A DNA stretch of 64,000 bases from Hydrogenophaga sp. GTDB lineage: Bacteria; Pseudomonadota; Gammaproteobacteria; Burkholderiales; Burkholderiaceae_C. The DNA lies in contig NZ_JAHCKL010000002.1 of assembly GCF_026125785.1 (NCBI RefSeq), positions 186,001 to 250,000 of the forward strand, given 5' to 3'. Positions 40,572 to 49,424 of the stretch are shown piece by piece; the stretch's first letter is position 1; each line of letters begins with the position of its first letter. The notes below the pieces were generated by a model, which saw only the letters and a list, made by a program, of their open reading frames with translations, was not told the DNA's origin and ran no database searches. A program made the position numbers and the translations under genes.

Positions 40572-41327
40572 TCAGGCCATGAAGCCGCCGCCGTTGACGT
40601 CGAGGCAGGCACCCGTGAGGTAGGCCGCGCCGTCGGACGCCAGGAAGACGATGGCCTGCGCGATTTCATCGGGCGTGCCGAAGCGGCCAGCGGGGATCTC
40701 CTGCATGGCCTTGGCCAGCACCTCGGCGCTGGAGGTGTTGGCCAGTGGCGTGTGCACGCGGCCGGGCGCGACCGCGTTGACCGTGATGCCGTCCGCCGCA
40801 TAGGTGCCGGCCAGGTGGCGGGTGAGGCCGATCAGCCCCGCCTTGGACGCGGCGTAGTCGGAGCCCGCGCCCTTGGAGAAGGTGCGGCCCGCGCGCGAGG
40901 CAACGTTGACGATGCGGCCGAACTTGCGGCGCTGCATCGCGGGGATCAGTTCGCGGCAGAGCAGGAACGGTGCGGTGAGGTTGATGCGCAGCACGCGCTC
41001 CCAGTCCGCCGTGCGCACCTCTGTTGGCGGTATTGCCTTGCCATCGCGTTTCTGCGAGACGCCCGCGCAGTTGACCAGCACGTCGCAGCCGCCGAACAGG
41101 CGCATGGCCTCTGAAGCCAGGGCGAGCACCTGCGTTTCCTCGCCCATGTCGGCCTCGAAGGCATGTGCCGCCGCCTGCGGCGTGCCCAGGCTGCGCGCTA
41201 CCTCGTGCACGGAGGGGCTGATGTCGGCCAGCAGCAGAGGGCAGCCCTGCGCGGCGAAGGCACGCGCGGTGGCCAGGCCGATGCCGCTGGCGCCGCCGGT
41301 GATGAGCACGGATCTCGCGGGAGGCAC
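40572..41327 (-). CDS. Short-chain dehydrogenase/reductase, third of three
   Basis: 251 residues from the GTG at 41327, which has an excellent AAGGAGA ribosome site. Cofactor motif ITGGASGIGLATARAF, NCAGVS, NVASRAGRTF with Ser, YAASKAG with Tyr and Lys. It shares long identical stretches with the SDR at 38933 (for example LLCRELIPAM, KAGLIGLTRHLAGTYA), pointing to a local duplication. It is the first gene of the three-SDR minus-strand unit, divergent from the thiolase gene. The open frame upstream of the GTG crosses the promoter. Confidence 0.9.
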   Translation of the reverse strand: MPPARSVLITGGASGIGLATARAFAAQGCPLLLADISPSVHEVARSLGTPQAAAHAFEADMGEETQVLALASEAMRLFGGCDVLVNCAGVSQKRDGKAIPPTEVRTADWERVLRINLTAPFLLCRELIPAMQRRKFGRIVNVASRAGRTFSKGAGSDYAASKAGLIGLTRHLAGTYAADGITVNAVAPGRVHTPLANTSSAEVLAKAMQEIPAGRFGTPDEIAQAIVFLASDGAAYLTGACLDVNGGGFMA

Positions 41328-41357
41328 GTTCGGGTCTCCTTGGTGGGTGGATGGCGC

Positions 41358-41387
41358 ATCATAGTCAATAGATGGACCAATGGACAA
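41358..41387. promoter_or_regulatory. Divergent promoter with tandem ATGGACMA repeat (SDR / thiolase)
   Basis: Two directly adjacent 8-base copies, ATGGACCA (41372-41379) and ATGGACAA (41380-41387), lie between the divergent SDR and thiolase genes. On the minus strand TTGTCC (41387-41382), an 18-base spacer and TATGAT (41363-41358) form a plausible sigma-70 promoter for the SDR genes, so the repeat overlaps its -35 box and spacer. A regulator binding there could control both directions. Confidence 0.5.
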
Positions 41388-41427
41388 TAATGCCATCTTC
41401 TCTCGCACCTCACTTTCGGACGGGAAC

Positions 41428-42597
41428 ATGACGATCAAGGGCAAGGCCTGCATCGCGGGCGCGTACGAGCACCCCACCCGGTTCGCGCCGGACAAGTCCA
41501 TCGCGCAGATCCATGCCGAGTGCGCGCTCGGAGCGCTGCGCGACGCCGGGTTGAGCACACGCGACGTGGACGGCTATTTCTGTGCCGCCGACGCACCCGG
41601 CGCTTCCACGCTGTCCATGGCCGAGTACCTCAACCTGAAGCTGTCCTACCTCGATGGCACCGACCTGGGCGGCTGTTCGGCGATTGCCCAGGTGGGGCAC
41701 GCAGCGGCGGCGATCGCCGAGGGCAAGTGCTCGGTGGCGCTGATCACGCTGGGTGGCAAGCCCAGGTCGCGGGGCCAGACCATAGGCACCAAGCCCCGCC
41801 CGCCTGATCCGGACAAGCCCGAGGCCACCTGGGACTACCCCTACCGCTGGAACATCACCGGCATCTACGGCAACATCGCCCAACGCCACATGCACGAGTA
41901 CGGCACCACGTCCGAGCAGATGGCCTGGGTCAAGGTGGCGGCCTCGCAACATGCGCAGCACAACCCGAATGCATTGCTGCGCAAACAGGTGACGGTGCAG
42001 GACGTGCTCGATTCGCCCCTGATTGCCGACCCGATCCACCGGCTGGATTGCTGTGTCATCACCGATGGCGGCGGTGCGGTGGTGGTGGTCAAGCCCGAGA
42101 TCGCACGCAGCCTGCGGCGCCCGGTGGTCCGGGTGCTGGGCAGCGGCGAGACACTCAAGACCAACCACGGCGGCTACATCGAACCCACCGTCACCGGCGC
42201 GGTGCGCAGCGGCGCGCAGGCCTTCGCCGAGGCCGGCGTGAGCGCGCAGGACATCCGCTACGCCTCCGTCTACGACAACTTCACCATCAGCGTGATCATG
42301 CAGCTCGAAGACCTGGGTTTCTGCGCCAAAGGGCAGGGCGGGCGCTTCGTGGCGGACGGCAATCTGATCGCCGGCGTGGGCAGACTGCCCATCAACACCG
42401 ATGGCGGCGGCCTGTGCAACAACCACCCCTCCAACCGGGGCGGCATCACCAAGGTCATCGAGGCGGTGCGCCAACTGCGCGGCGAGGCGCACCCTGCGGT
42501 GCAGGTGCCGGACTGCCATCTCGCGCTTGCCTGCGGCCCGGGCATGATCCTGGGCGACGGTCACAACCATGCCACCTTGATCCTGGAGCGGGGATAA
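41428..42597 (+). CDS. Thiolase-family protein (SCP2/lipid-transfer-like)
   Basis: 389 residues from the ATG at 41428. It belongs to the thiolase branch found with DUF35 proteins: GGCSAIAQVGHAAAAI holds the likely nucleophilic Cys, CCVITDGGGAVVVV and YDNFTISVIMQLEDLGF are mid landmarks, and NTDGGGLCNNHPS and LACGPGM occupy the C-terminal active-site loops. Such proteins cleave or form acyl-CoA carbon bonds, usually together with the Zn-ribbon/OB partner that starts three bases downstream. The physiological acyl-CoA is unknown. A frame-compatible start at 41380 lies within the promoter repeat and is less likely. Confidence 0.88.
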   Translation: MTIKGKACIAGAYEHPTRFAPDKSIAQIHAECALGALRDAGLSTRDVDGYFCAADAPGASTLSMAEYLNLKLSYLDGTDLGGCSAIAQVGHAAAAIAEGKCSVALITLGGKPRSRGQTIGTKPRPPDPDKPEATWDYPYRWNITGIYGNIAQRHMHEYGTTSEQMAWVKVAASQHAQHNPNALLRKQVTVQDVLDSPLIADPIHRLDCCVITDGGGAVVVVKPEIARSLRRPVVRVLGSGETLKTNHGGYIEPTVTGAVRSGAQAFAEAGVSAQDIRYASVYDNFTISVIMQLEDLGFCAKGQGGRFVADGNLIAGVGRLPINTDGGGLCNNHPSNRGGITKVIEAVRQLRGEAHPAVQVPDCHLALACGPGMILGDGHNHATLILERG

Positions 42598-42600
42598 ACC

Positions 42601-43002
42601 ATGACCGACACGACCCACTTACAAGACCCGTTCGTCGAAGCCTTTCCCGAAAACGCGCCGTTCTGGGCGGCCGCCGAGCGCGGCGAGCTGTTGCTGCGCC
42701 ATTGCGAGGATTGCGGCAGGCCGCACTGGTTTGCGCGGGTGGTCTGCCCGCTGTGCGGCAGCGACAGGCTGGCGTGGAAGACCGCGAGCGGCCGTGGCGA
42801 GATCCACAGCTTCAGCGTGGTGCGCCGTGCGGGCGATCCCTATGTGCTGGCCTACGTGCGGCTGGACGAAGGCCCGACCGTCATGACCAACATCGTGGAC
42901 ACGCCCTTCGAGTCGCTGCGCATCGGCCAGCGGGTGCACGCGGTGTTCCGCGCGGTGCCCGAGGGCCGCTCGATGCCGTTCTACGTGGCCGATGGTGCGT
43001 GA
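42601..43002 (+). CDS. DUF35 OB-fold / zinc-ribbon acyl-CoA-associated protein
   Basis: 133 residues. The N-terminal rubredoxin-like zinc ribbon has CEDCG and CPLCGS (four Cys), followed by an OB-fold (GRGEIHSFSVVRRAG, VLAYVRLDEGPTVMTNI). DUF35 proteins form complexes with thiolases of the preceding type and channel acyl-CoA. It is three bases from the thiolase stop. Its 3' end overlaps the convergent MaoC gene by 22 bases. Confidence 0.92.
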   Translation: MTDTTHLQDPFVEAFPENAPFWAAAERGELLLRHCEDCGRPHWFARVVCPLCGSDRLAWKTASGRGEIHSFSVVRRAGDPYVLAYVRLDEGPTVMTNIVDTPFESLRIGQRVHAVFRAVPEGRSMPFYVADGA

Positions 43003-43463
43003 GCCCGTGAGCCAGGTGGATGGCGCAGCGGCAGCGAGGCAAGCACCCGGCCCGGTCCCACGGTGATGCCCTGTGCCGTCTCCGAGTGGATGCCGATGTC
43101 CAGCAGGCCCAGCCCGTCTTGCAGCCACTTGCGCGTTACCCGGGCACGCACGACCACCGTCTGGCCCGCTGTGTTGAAGGCTTTCATGCGAAAGCCTTGC
43201 AGGCTGTGCAGCCTGCAGGCCGGCCCCAGGTGGTCGCGCACGCAGCGCTCCCACATGCCTTGCAGGAAATAGGTGTTGGCGTACATGTCGGGTGCGCCGC
43301 TGGCACGGGCGAAATCCGCGTTGTGGTGGATGGAGTTGAAGTCGCGGTTGGCGCCCGCGGCCATCACCAGGCGCATCACGCTCAGAGGGTAGCTCGCGGG
43401 AGCCAGTACCTCGTCCTCGGCGAAGTCTTCCCAGCAGCGGTGTCCCAAGGGTACGCGGCTCAC
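42981..43463 (-). CDS. MaoC-like hotdog-fold acyl-CoA hydratase/dehydratase subunit
   Basis: 160 residues from the GTG at 43463, which overlaps the upstream stop (GTGA). The hotdog domain shows GANRDFNSIHHNADFARASG, the hydratase-2 motif with Asp and His (D-x-x-x-I-H-x-N), and RMKAFNTAGQTVVVRARV. It probably pairs with the following-upstream MaoC N-terminal-like gene to give a two-subunit enoyl-CoA hydratase. Convergent with the DUF35 gene, overlapping it by 22 bases. Confidence 0.85.
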   Translation of the reverse strand: MSRVPLGHRCWEDFAEDEVLAPASYPLSVMRLVMAAGANRDFNSIHHNADFARASGAPDMYANTYFLQGMWERCVRDHLGPACRLHSLQGFRMKAFNTAGQTVVVRARVTRKWLQDGLGLLDIGIHSETAQGITVGPGRVLASLPLRHPPGSRAHAPSAT

Positions 43464-44017
43464 GTGCCGTCTCCCGTGAGCGGGTTGTAGCGGAAGAAGG
43501 TGGTGCGCAGCCGCGCCAGCAGCTCGCGCCGCTGGTTGATGATTTCGCTCTGCCAGCACACGAAGGCGCCACGCCCCACACGGGTCTGCCGGGGTTTGCA
43601 GCTCAGGAGCAGCGCGCCACGGCGGCAGAGACGGTCACCGACGCGGGCGACGCCGAGGTAGTCGGCGTCGGACTCCACCGCGAAGAAATGCGTGGTGGGC
43701 GGTTCCAGTCCGGTGAGCACGCCCGCGACATGCGTGATGCGGGGTTGCGCATCGCGCTGACCGCTCTGGAACAGCGGTGGATCGCCCGGTCGCCAGAGCA
43801 GCGGCAGCGCGAAGCTGGCCAGCGCGGTACTGGGCAGGATGGGCTCACCGTCCGGGCCGTCTGCCTGGGACATTTCCAGTGGCTCCAGGTAACGCCGCAC
43901 GGCGCCCGCCTCGATCACCTCGCCCCAGAGTTCCGGGTCGGTGCCGGCGAAGTCGCGCCCCACCGCGGCCACCATCGGCCGCCAGAGTTCGGTCCAGTCC
44001 GCAACGCCCGTGGTCAT
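43460..44017 (-). CDS. MaoC N-terminal-type (FAS1-like dehydratase) hotdog protein
   Basis: 185 residues from the ATG at 44017, sharing one base with the upstream Bug-protein stop (TGATG). It resembles the N-terminal hotdog half of eukaryotic-type hydratase 2: AGAVRRYLEPLEM and THFFAVESDADYLGVARVGD, and lacks the catalytic D-x-x-x-x-H pair seen in its partner. In such heterodimers this subunit binds the CoA ester while the other holds the active site. Expressed directly after the binding-protein gene. Confidence 0.78.
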   Translation of the reverse strand: MTTGVADWTELWRPMVAAVGRDFAGTDPELWGEVIEAGAVRRYLEPLEMSQADGPDGEPILPSTALASFALPLLWRPGDPPLFQSGQRDAQPRITHVAGVLTGLEPPTTHFFAVESDADYLGVARVGDRLCRRGALLLSCKPRQTRVGRGAFVCWQSEIINQRRELLARLRTTFFRYNPLTGDGT

Positions 44018-45003
44018 CAGTCGATCTTGATCTGGTTGGCCTTCACCGCCTCGCGCCAGCGCTCGATGTCGGCGCGCAGGAAGGCGTCGAACTCCTCCGC
44101 GTTCAGCGGGGCCGGCGTGTAGCCGATGTCGTTGAGCTTGGCGCTGAGTTCCGGGCCGCGCACGATGCGCTGGACCTCCTGCGTGAGCCGGCTGGCGATG
44201 GGGCGGGGCAGGCCGGCGGGCGCCAGCACGCCGGTGAAGGCGCCCAGGTTCACGGCCGGGTAGCCCTGCTCGGCGAAGGTGGGCACATCGGGGAAACGCG
44301 GGTTGCGTGCCGCACCGGTGACGGCGACGATTTTCACGCGACCCGTGGGCACATGGGGCGACAGATCGCTGAGCGCGCCAAACGATGCGCTGACATGACC
44401 CGCAACCAGGTCTGCGGCCGCAGGGGCACCGCCGCGGTAGGCGATGTGCGGAATGTCCAGGCCAGCGGCTCGCTTGAGGATCTCGCCCATGACGTGACCC
44501 GAAGACCCCTGGCCATACGAGGCGTACGAGTAGCGCTGCGGCTCGGCCTTGGCGCGGCGCACCCAATCGGCCAGGCTGCTGGCGCCGCTGGAGGTGTTGA
44601 TGGCAAAACCGATGGGCAGCGTGGCCACCATGGCCAGCGGAGCCAGCTCGCTGAAGGCATAAGGCTTCTGCGGCCGCAGGGCCTCGTTCTGCACCAGCGC
44701 GCCGTGGGTCATCAACAAGGTATAGCCATCGGGCGATGCCTTGGCCACCGTGCCCGTGGCCAGCATGCCGTTGGCACCACCCTGGGCTTCCACCACCACG
44801 GGCTGTCCCAGGGAAGCCTGCAGTTGCTGCGCCAGGATGCGCGCGATCTGGTCGGTCTGGCCGCCAGCCGCGCTGGTGACCATCAGCCGGATCGGTCGGC
44901 TGGGCCAGGTGTCACCCTGAGCGAGTGCGCCTGGCGGTGTGGCGATCACGGACGCGAGGACGGCAAGGCCGAGCAGGCTGCGGCGGCGCAAGGGCATGTT
45001 CAT
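44017..45003 (-). CDS. Bug-family tripartite transporter substrate-binding protein (orphan)
   Basis: 328 residues. Twin-arginine/Sec-like signal (MPLRRRSLLGLAVLASVIAT, cleavage after GALA) and the Bug motif RPIRLMVTSAAGGQTDQIAR, with GAPAAADLVAGHVSASFGAL mid protein. No TctA/TctB is next to it, so it either uses the permease of another locus or acts as a sensor, as suggested for many orphan Bug proteins. It heads the MaoC unit, implying that its ligand is a precursor of the acyl-CoA degraded here. AGGAGACC precedes the ATG at 45003. Confidence 0.92.
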   Translation of the reverse strand: MNMPLRRRSLLGLAVLASVIATPPGALAQGDTWPSRPIRLMVTSAAGGQTDQIARILAQQLQASLGQPVVVEAQGGANGMLATGTVAKASPDGYTLLMTHGALVQNEALRPQKPYAFSELAPLAMVATLPIGFAINTSSGASSLADWVRRAKAEPQRYSYASYGQGSSGHVMGEILKRAAGLDIPHIAYRGGAPAAADLVAGHVSASFGALSDLSPHVPTGRVKIVAVTGAARNPRFPDVPTFAEQGYPAVNLGAFTGVLAPAGLPRPIASRLTQEVQRIVRGPELSAKLNDIGYTPAPLNAEEFDAFLRADIERWREAVKANQIKID

Positions 45004-45037
45004 GTTGGTCTCCTGTTGGTGATTTCGCGCATTTATT

Positions 45038-45066
45038 TTGTGCACATAAGATTAATGTACATCAAA
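45038..45066. promoter_or_regulatory. Candidate MarR operator in the divergent Bug/MarR promoter
   Basis: TTGTGCACATAA (45038-45049) and, on the opposite strand, TTGATGTACATTA (read from 45065 to 45053) form an imperfect inverted repeat about GAT, each half itself centred on a 6-base palindrome (GTGCAC, TGTACA). It lies between the start codons of the Bug gene (45003) and the MarR gene (45156), the place expected for autoregulation and control of the divergent unit. Confidence 0.55.
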
Positions 45067-45155
45067 ACCAAGGTGACACCATGCCGGTACACAGCCGCGG
45101 GGCGCACTTCTACAATGCGCCGATCTCTTCTCCCTTGGCTGTCTTCCCTGTCTCC

Positions 45156-45623
45156 ATGAGCGTTTCCATCCAGAGCCTGACCCATGCCCCTGCACAACTG
45201 CTGCGCCGCGCGCACCAGTTGGCCACGGCGATTGCCCTGGAAGAACTGGCCGAGTTCAACCTCACGCCCATCCAGTTCGGCCTGCTGATCGTGCTCAACG
45301 AGCGGCCGGGCATTGATGCCAAGACCCTGTGCAGCACGCTCTCGCTGGACCGGGCCTCGCTCACCGGCGTGCTGGACCGCATGGAAGCCAGTGGCCTGGT
45401 GACGCGCGAGATGGACCCGAATGACCGCCGCGCGCGCGTGCTTGCACTCACGCCCAAGGGGCGCGATGTGTTCCGGCAGTCCAGTCGCAAGGGCGTGGGC
45501 ACGCAGCTCACCATCCTGGATCCCCTGTCGCCCAAAGAGCAGGCCAGCTTCATGAAACTGCTGGCCAAGCTCGTGGAAGCCCAGACGCGGCGGCTTTCCC
45601 GGCCATCGTCCAGCGGGAGCTGA
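45156..45623 (+). CDS. MarR-family transcriptional regulator
   Basis: 155 residues from the ATG at 45156; an in-frame start at 45081 would add 25 residues without family similarity. The winged helix is clear: NLTPIQFGLLIVLNERPGID, LSLDRASLTGVLDRMEASGL as recognition helix, and MDPNDRRARVLALTPKG as wing with the conserved D-x-R-x-R. Members respond to aromatic or CoA ligands. It is divergent from the Bug/MaoC unit and five bases from the hydrolase gene, with a candidate operator upstream. Confidence 0.9.
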   Translation: MSVSIQSLTHAPAQLLRRAHQLATAIALEELAEFNLTPIQFGLLIVLNERPGIDAKTLCSTLSLDRASLTGVLDRMEASGLVTREMDPNDRRARVLALTPKGRDVFRQSSRKGVGTQLTILDPLSPKEQASFMKLLAKLVEAQTRRLSRPSSSGS

Positions 45624-45628
45624 ACGCC

Positions 45629-46462
45629 ATGAGCGGACCTCTGCGCATCGATGGCATCGAGGTTCATGTGGACGGCCATGGGCCGCATACGGTGGTGATG
45701 CTGCAGGGCTGGCCCGACACTCCCGTGCTCTGGGACCGTTGCGTGCAGGCCCTGCAGGATGGCTACCGTTGCGTGCGCGTCTGCCTGCCAGGCTACGACC
45801 TCACCCAGCCGCCCAGACCGACCTCTGTGGCTAGCATCACAGCCTTCCTGCGACAGGTGGTCGACGCCGTGAGCCCCGACCAGCCCGTGACGCTGCTGCT
45901 GCACGACTGGGGCTGTTTCTTCGGCTACGAATTCGCCGCGCGCCATACCAGCCGTGTGGCGCGCGTGGTGGGCGTGGACATCGGCGACACCGGTTCGGGC
46001 GCCTACCTCAAAGCGCTGAGCCTCAAAGAGAAGCTGATGATCGCGTCCTACCAGCTGTGGCTCGCGCTGGCCTGGAAGCTGGGAGGCTGGGCGCCCGCCC
46101 TGGCCGACCGCATGACGCGCTTCATGGCGCGCAACATGGGATGCCGCAATCCACCAGAGCGCATTGGCTGGCAGATGAACTACCCCTACGCCATGGGATG
46201 GTTCGGCGCCTATGGTGGCCTGCGCGGCGTGGCGCGCATGGACCGGCTGCTGGGCCATCGATTGCCGGCGCTCTACATCTACGGCCGCCGCAAGCCCTTC
46301 ATGTTCCACTCCGCACGCTGGTTGTCTCAATTGGCCGGCATGCCCGGTTGTGCGGTACAGCCCATGGACACCGGGCACTGGGTGATGCGCCAGAAGCCCG
46401 ATGAGTTCAACGCCTGCGTGCGTGCCTGGCTGGACGCTCAGTCCAGCCCCAGTGCCTCGTAG
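45629..46462 (+). CDS. Alpha/beta hydrolase (epoxide-hydrolase/dehalogenase-like)
   Basis: 277 residues. The oxyanion loop reads LQGWPD (HGxP-like), and the nucleophile elbow is LLLHDWGCFFGYEF, where Asp replaces Ser as in epoxide hydrolases and haloalkane dehalogenases. The catalytic His is in DTGHWVMRQKPDEF near the end. A lid region of helices occupies about residues 130-200. It is transcribed with the MarR gene and so may act in the same pathway as the MaoC/thiolase genes. The last 25 bases overlap the convergent exonuclease gene. Confidence 0.85.
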   Translation: MSGPLRIDGIEVHVDGHGPHTVVMLQGWPDTPVLWDRCVQALQDGYRCVRVCLPGYDLTQPPRPTSVASITAFLRQVVDAVSPDQPVTLLLHDWGCFFGYEFAARHTSRVARVVGVDIGDTGSGAYLKALSLKEKLMIASYQLWLALAWKLGGWAPALADRMTRFMARNMGCRNPPERIGWQMNYPYAMGWFGAYGGLRGVARMDRLLGHRLPALYIYGRRKPFMFHSARWLSQLAGMPGCAVQPMDTGHWVMRQKPDEFNACVRAWLDAQSSPSAS

Positions 46463-47040
46463 ATCCGCGCGGCAGCCCAGGCGTCGTTGGCGGCGTAGAT
46501 GAGCTGGGCTTCGTTGAGGTGGGCGTTGGCCCAGTTGGATGTCGCGACTTTCTTGGACTTGATGAAGCGCCGCTCGAACAGCGCCGCCACCGCCGCCTTG
46601 ACGCCCATGTCCTTGCGGTAGCCGAGCGCGCGCAGCACCGCGTTGAGTTCCAGCACGCACGCCGGCTCGATGGCCAGCTTGGCGACGATGCGGCGGGTGT
46701 CGTCGCCCAGGCCGAATCCGGCCTTGACGTGATGGTTGCTGGCCAGCAGCCCGGCCACCTGCTCGCGGCAGTCCGGGTCGTGCAGCTGGAACACCCAGGC
46801 GTGTTGCCGGGTGGCCAACTGCACGGTGTGAGGTCCGTCGGAGACCTCGTGCTTCTGGAAGGTGGGGCGTGACTCGGTGTCGAAACCCCAGGCCGGGTGG
46901 TCGACCAGCGCTGCGCAGGCTTCGCGGGCCTCGGCCGCAGAGCGCACCAGGGTGATCCGGTCGAGTCCCAGTCGCTCAAACGGTTCGAGCAGGGCGATGT
47001 CTTCCTTGGCGGGGCTTTCGCGGCGGGGCGGGGCACTCAT
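46438..47040 (-). CDS. RNase D-like DEDDy 3'-5' exonuclease
   Basis: 200 residues, a single exonuclease domain without the HRDC domains of RNase D. Acidic residues are visible in WGFDTES (Asp, Glu), AGFGLGDD (Asp) and [10 protein letters not shown] (Tyr, Asp), giving the DEDDy set. The start is at 47040; the frame is open further upstream only as uvrB shadow. It is divergent from uvrB with 57 bases between start codons. The likely substrate is structured RNA 3' ends, though single-domain members are poorly studied. Confidence 0.88.
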   Translation of the reverse strand: MSAPPRRESPAKEDIALLEPFERLGLDRITLVRSAAEAREACAALVDHPAWGFDTESRPTFQKHEVSDGPHTVQLATRQHAWVFQLHDPDCREQVAGLLASNHHVKAGFGLGDDTRRIVAKLAIEPACVLELNAVLRALGYRKDMGVKAAVAALFERRFIKSKKVATSNWANAHLNEAQLIYAANDAWAAARIYEALGLD

Positions 47041-47097
47041 GCGCCTCAGGATAACCGCTGGAGACTTCGGGCCACGGGCATCCGGCACAATGCCGGG

Positions 47098-49221
47098 ATG
47101 CCTGTTTCGACCTTGCCTCCGACGCCGAAGGACCCTTTGCCCGACGCAGCGGGTGGAGATGCACCCGCCGAGGGTGAGTTCCTGCGATTTCCAGGCTCTC
47201 CCTTTGAGCTTTTCCTGCCGTATCCCCCCGCTGGCGACCAACCGGAGGCCATTCGGCAACTCGTCGAAGGCGTGAACGACGGCGAGGTGTTCCAGACACT
47301 GCTGGGCGTGACCGGTTCGGGCAAGACCTTCACCATGGCCAACGTCATCGCGCGCTGCGGCCGTCCCGCCATCGTGTTCGCGCCCAACAAGACGCTGGCC
47401 GCCCAGCTCTACAGCGAGTTCCGCGAGTTCTTTCCGCGCAACGCGGTCGAGTATTTCGTCAGTTACTACGACTACTACCAGCCCGAGGCCTATGTGCCGC
47501 AGCGCGACCTTTTCATCGAGAAGGACAGCGCCATCAACGAGCACATTGAGCAGATGCGCCTCTCGTGCACCAAGAGCATCCTGGAGCGGCGCGACGTGGT
47601 GATCGTCGCCACCGTCTCGGCGATCTACGGTATCGGCAAACCCGAGAGCTACCACCAGATGGTGATGACGCTGCGCACCGGCGACAAGATCGGCCAGCGC
47701 GACCTCATCGCCCAGTTGGTGCGCATGCAGTACGCCCGCAACGAGCAGGACTTCTCGCGTGGCAAGTTCCGGGTGCGCGGCGACACCATCGATGTGTTTC
47801 CCGCCGAGCATTCGGAAATGGCGATCCGCATCGAGTTGTTCGACGACGAAGTCGAAAGCCTGCAGCTCTTCGATCCGCTCACCGGCCGTGTGCGGCAGAA
47901 GATCCCCCGCTTCACCGTCTACCCCAGCAGCCACTACGTGACGCCGCGCGACCAGGTGCTGCGTGCGGTCGATGCGATCAAGGAAGAACTCACGGGCCGC
48001 GTCAAGGAACTCGTGGACGCCGGCAAGCTGGTGGAGGCGCAGCGGCTGGAGCAGCGCACCCGTTTCGACATCGAGATGCTCAGCGAGGTGGGGCATTGCA
48101 AGGGCATCGAGAACTACTCGCGCCACCTGGCCGGCACCGCGCCCGGCGAACCCCCCTCGACCTTGACCGACTACCTGCCGCGCGACGCGCTCATGTTCCT
48201 GGACGAAAGTCACGTGCTCATGGGCCAGTTTGGCGGCATGTACAACGGCGACCGCGCTCGCAAGACCACGCTGGTGGAGTACGGCTTTCGCCTGCCCAGT
48301 GCGCTGGACAACCGGCCCCTGAAGCTGGAAGAGTTCGAGCAACGCATGCGCCAGGTGGTGTTTGTTTCCGCCACCCCGGCGGACTACGAGAAAACCCATG
48401 CCGGCCAGGTGGTGGAGCAGGTGGTCCGCCCCACCGGCCTGGTGGATCCGGAGCTGGAGGTCCGCCCCGCCACCCACCAGGTGGACGACGTGCTGCAGGA
48501 GATCCGCCTGCGCGTGGAGCGCCGCGAGCGGGTGCTCATCACCACGCTGACCAAGCGCATGGCCGAACAGCTCACGGACTACCTGACGGAAAACGGCGTC
48601 AAGGTGCGTTATCTGCACAGCGACGTGGACACCGTCGAGCGTGTCGAGATCATCCGGGACCTGCGCCTGGGCGCCTTCGATGTGCTGGTGGGCATCAACC
48701 TGCTGCGCGAAGGCCTCGACATCCCGGAAGTTTCGCTGGTGGCGATCCTCGATGCCGACAAGGAGGGTTTCCTGCGCTCCGAACGCAGTCTGATCCAGAC
48801 CATAGGCCGGGCGGCGCGCAACCTCAACGGCCGTGCCATCCTGTACGCCGACCATGTCACCGACTCCATGAAGCGGGCCATGGACGAGACCAACCGCCGC
48901 CGTGCCAAGCAAATGGCGCACAACCAGGCCATGGGCATCGAGCCGCGCAGCGTCAACAAGCGCATCAAGGACCTCATTGATGGCGTCTACAGCGAGAAGG
49001 CCGGCAGGGAAGCCGATCGCCTGGCCGCGGAGAGCGCCCAGCGCGCCAGCATCGACGAGATGAGCGAGAAGGACGTGGCGCGCGAGATCAAGCGGCTGGA
49101 AAAGCTCATGCTGGAGCACGCACGCAACCTGGAGTTCGAGCAAGCCGCTGGCGTACGCGACCAGTTGGCGCGCCTCAAGGCGCAGGTGTTTGGCGCCCCG
49201 GGCACCGACCACCTGGCCTGA
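47098..49221 (+). CDS. uvrB: Excinuclease ABC subunit B
   Basis: 707 residues. A short acidic leader precedes [20 protein letters not shown]; Walker A is [14 protein letters not shown], the damage-probing beta hairpin is in [14 protein letters not shown], the DEAD-like motif is MFLDESHV, and helicase motif VI is QTIGRAARN. The C-terminal UVR domain ([20 protein letters not shown]) contacts UvrC. It verifies bulky DNA lesions delivered by UvrA. The start is the ATG at 47098, just after the divergent promoter. Confidence 0.97.
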   Translation: MPVSTLPPTPKDPLPDAAGGDAPAEGEFLRFPGSPFELFLPYPPAGDQPEAIRQLVEGVNDGEVFQTLLGVTGSGKTFTMANVIARCGRPAIVFAPNKTLAAQLYSEFREFFPRNAVEYFVSYYDYYQPEAYVPQRDLFIEKDSAINEHIEQMRLSCTKSILERRDVVIVATVSAIYGIGKPESYHQMVMTLRTGDKIGQRDLIAQLVRMQYARNEQDFSRGKFRVRGDTIDVFPAEHSEMAIRIELFDDEVESLQLFDPLTGRVRQKIPRFTVYPSSHYVTPRDQVLRAVDAIKEELTGRVKELVDAGKLVEAQRLEQRTRFDIEMLSEVGHCKGIENYSRHLAGTAPGEPPSTLTDYLPRDALMFLDESHVLMGQFGGMYNGDRARKTTLVEYGFRLPSALDNRPLKLEEFEQRMRQVVFVSATPADYEKTHAGQVVEQVVRPTGLVDPELEVRPATHQVDDVLQEIRLRVERRERVLITTLTKRMAEQLTDYLTENGVKVRYLHSDVDTVERVEIIRDLRLGAFDVLVGINLLREGLDIPEVSLVAILDADKEGFLRSERSLIQTIGRAARNLNGRAILYADHVTDSMKRAMDETNRRRAKQMAHNQAMGIEPRSVNKRIKDLIDGVYSEKAGREADRLAAESAQRASIDEMSEKDVAREIKRLEKLMLEHARNLEFEQAAGVRDQLARLKAQVFGAPGTDHLA

Positions 49222-49285
49222 GCCGGGCGGGGTAGGCATACCCCGGCACGGTTAAAATGCCGAGCAGAACACTGGGGTTTACGCT

Positions 49286-49310
49286 ATACTCGACGAAAAC
49301 AGTCGGGAAA
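49286..49310 (+). promoter_or_regulatory. Type-1 IscR binding site overlapping the isc promoter
   Basis: ATACTCGAC-GAAAAC-AGTCGGGAAA agrees with the type-1 IscR consensus (ATA-S-YY-GAC-TRWWWY-AGTCGGG). A TATACT -10 box starts one base upstream (49285-49290), so holo-IscR would block transcription. The iscR leader from here to 49424 is about 115 bases and shows no reading frame I trust. Confidence 0.88.
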
Positions 49311-49424
49311 GCCTTCGTTCAACAGACCCCAAGGGTCGGGGCGGGTGGAGAAGGGGCCCGGTCGGCGTCAGCCGATCTGGAGCCGTACCACGACGGTCAA
49401 GCCAACGCATCAAGGAGCTTGAAT

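Noticed and set aside
49222..49256. Rho-independent terminator after uvrB
   Set aside because: GGGGTA/TACCCC gives a hairpin, but the pairing below has a bulge and no T tract follows on the plus strand.
49257..49424. N-terminal extension of IscR
   Set aside because: The frame is open, but it runs through the IscR binding site and promoter; the family start MRLTTKGRFAV has its own ribosome site.
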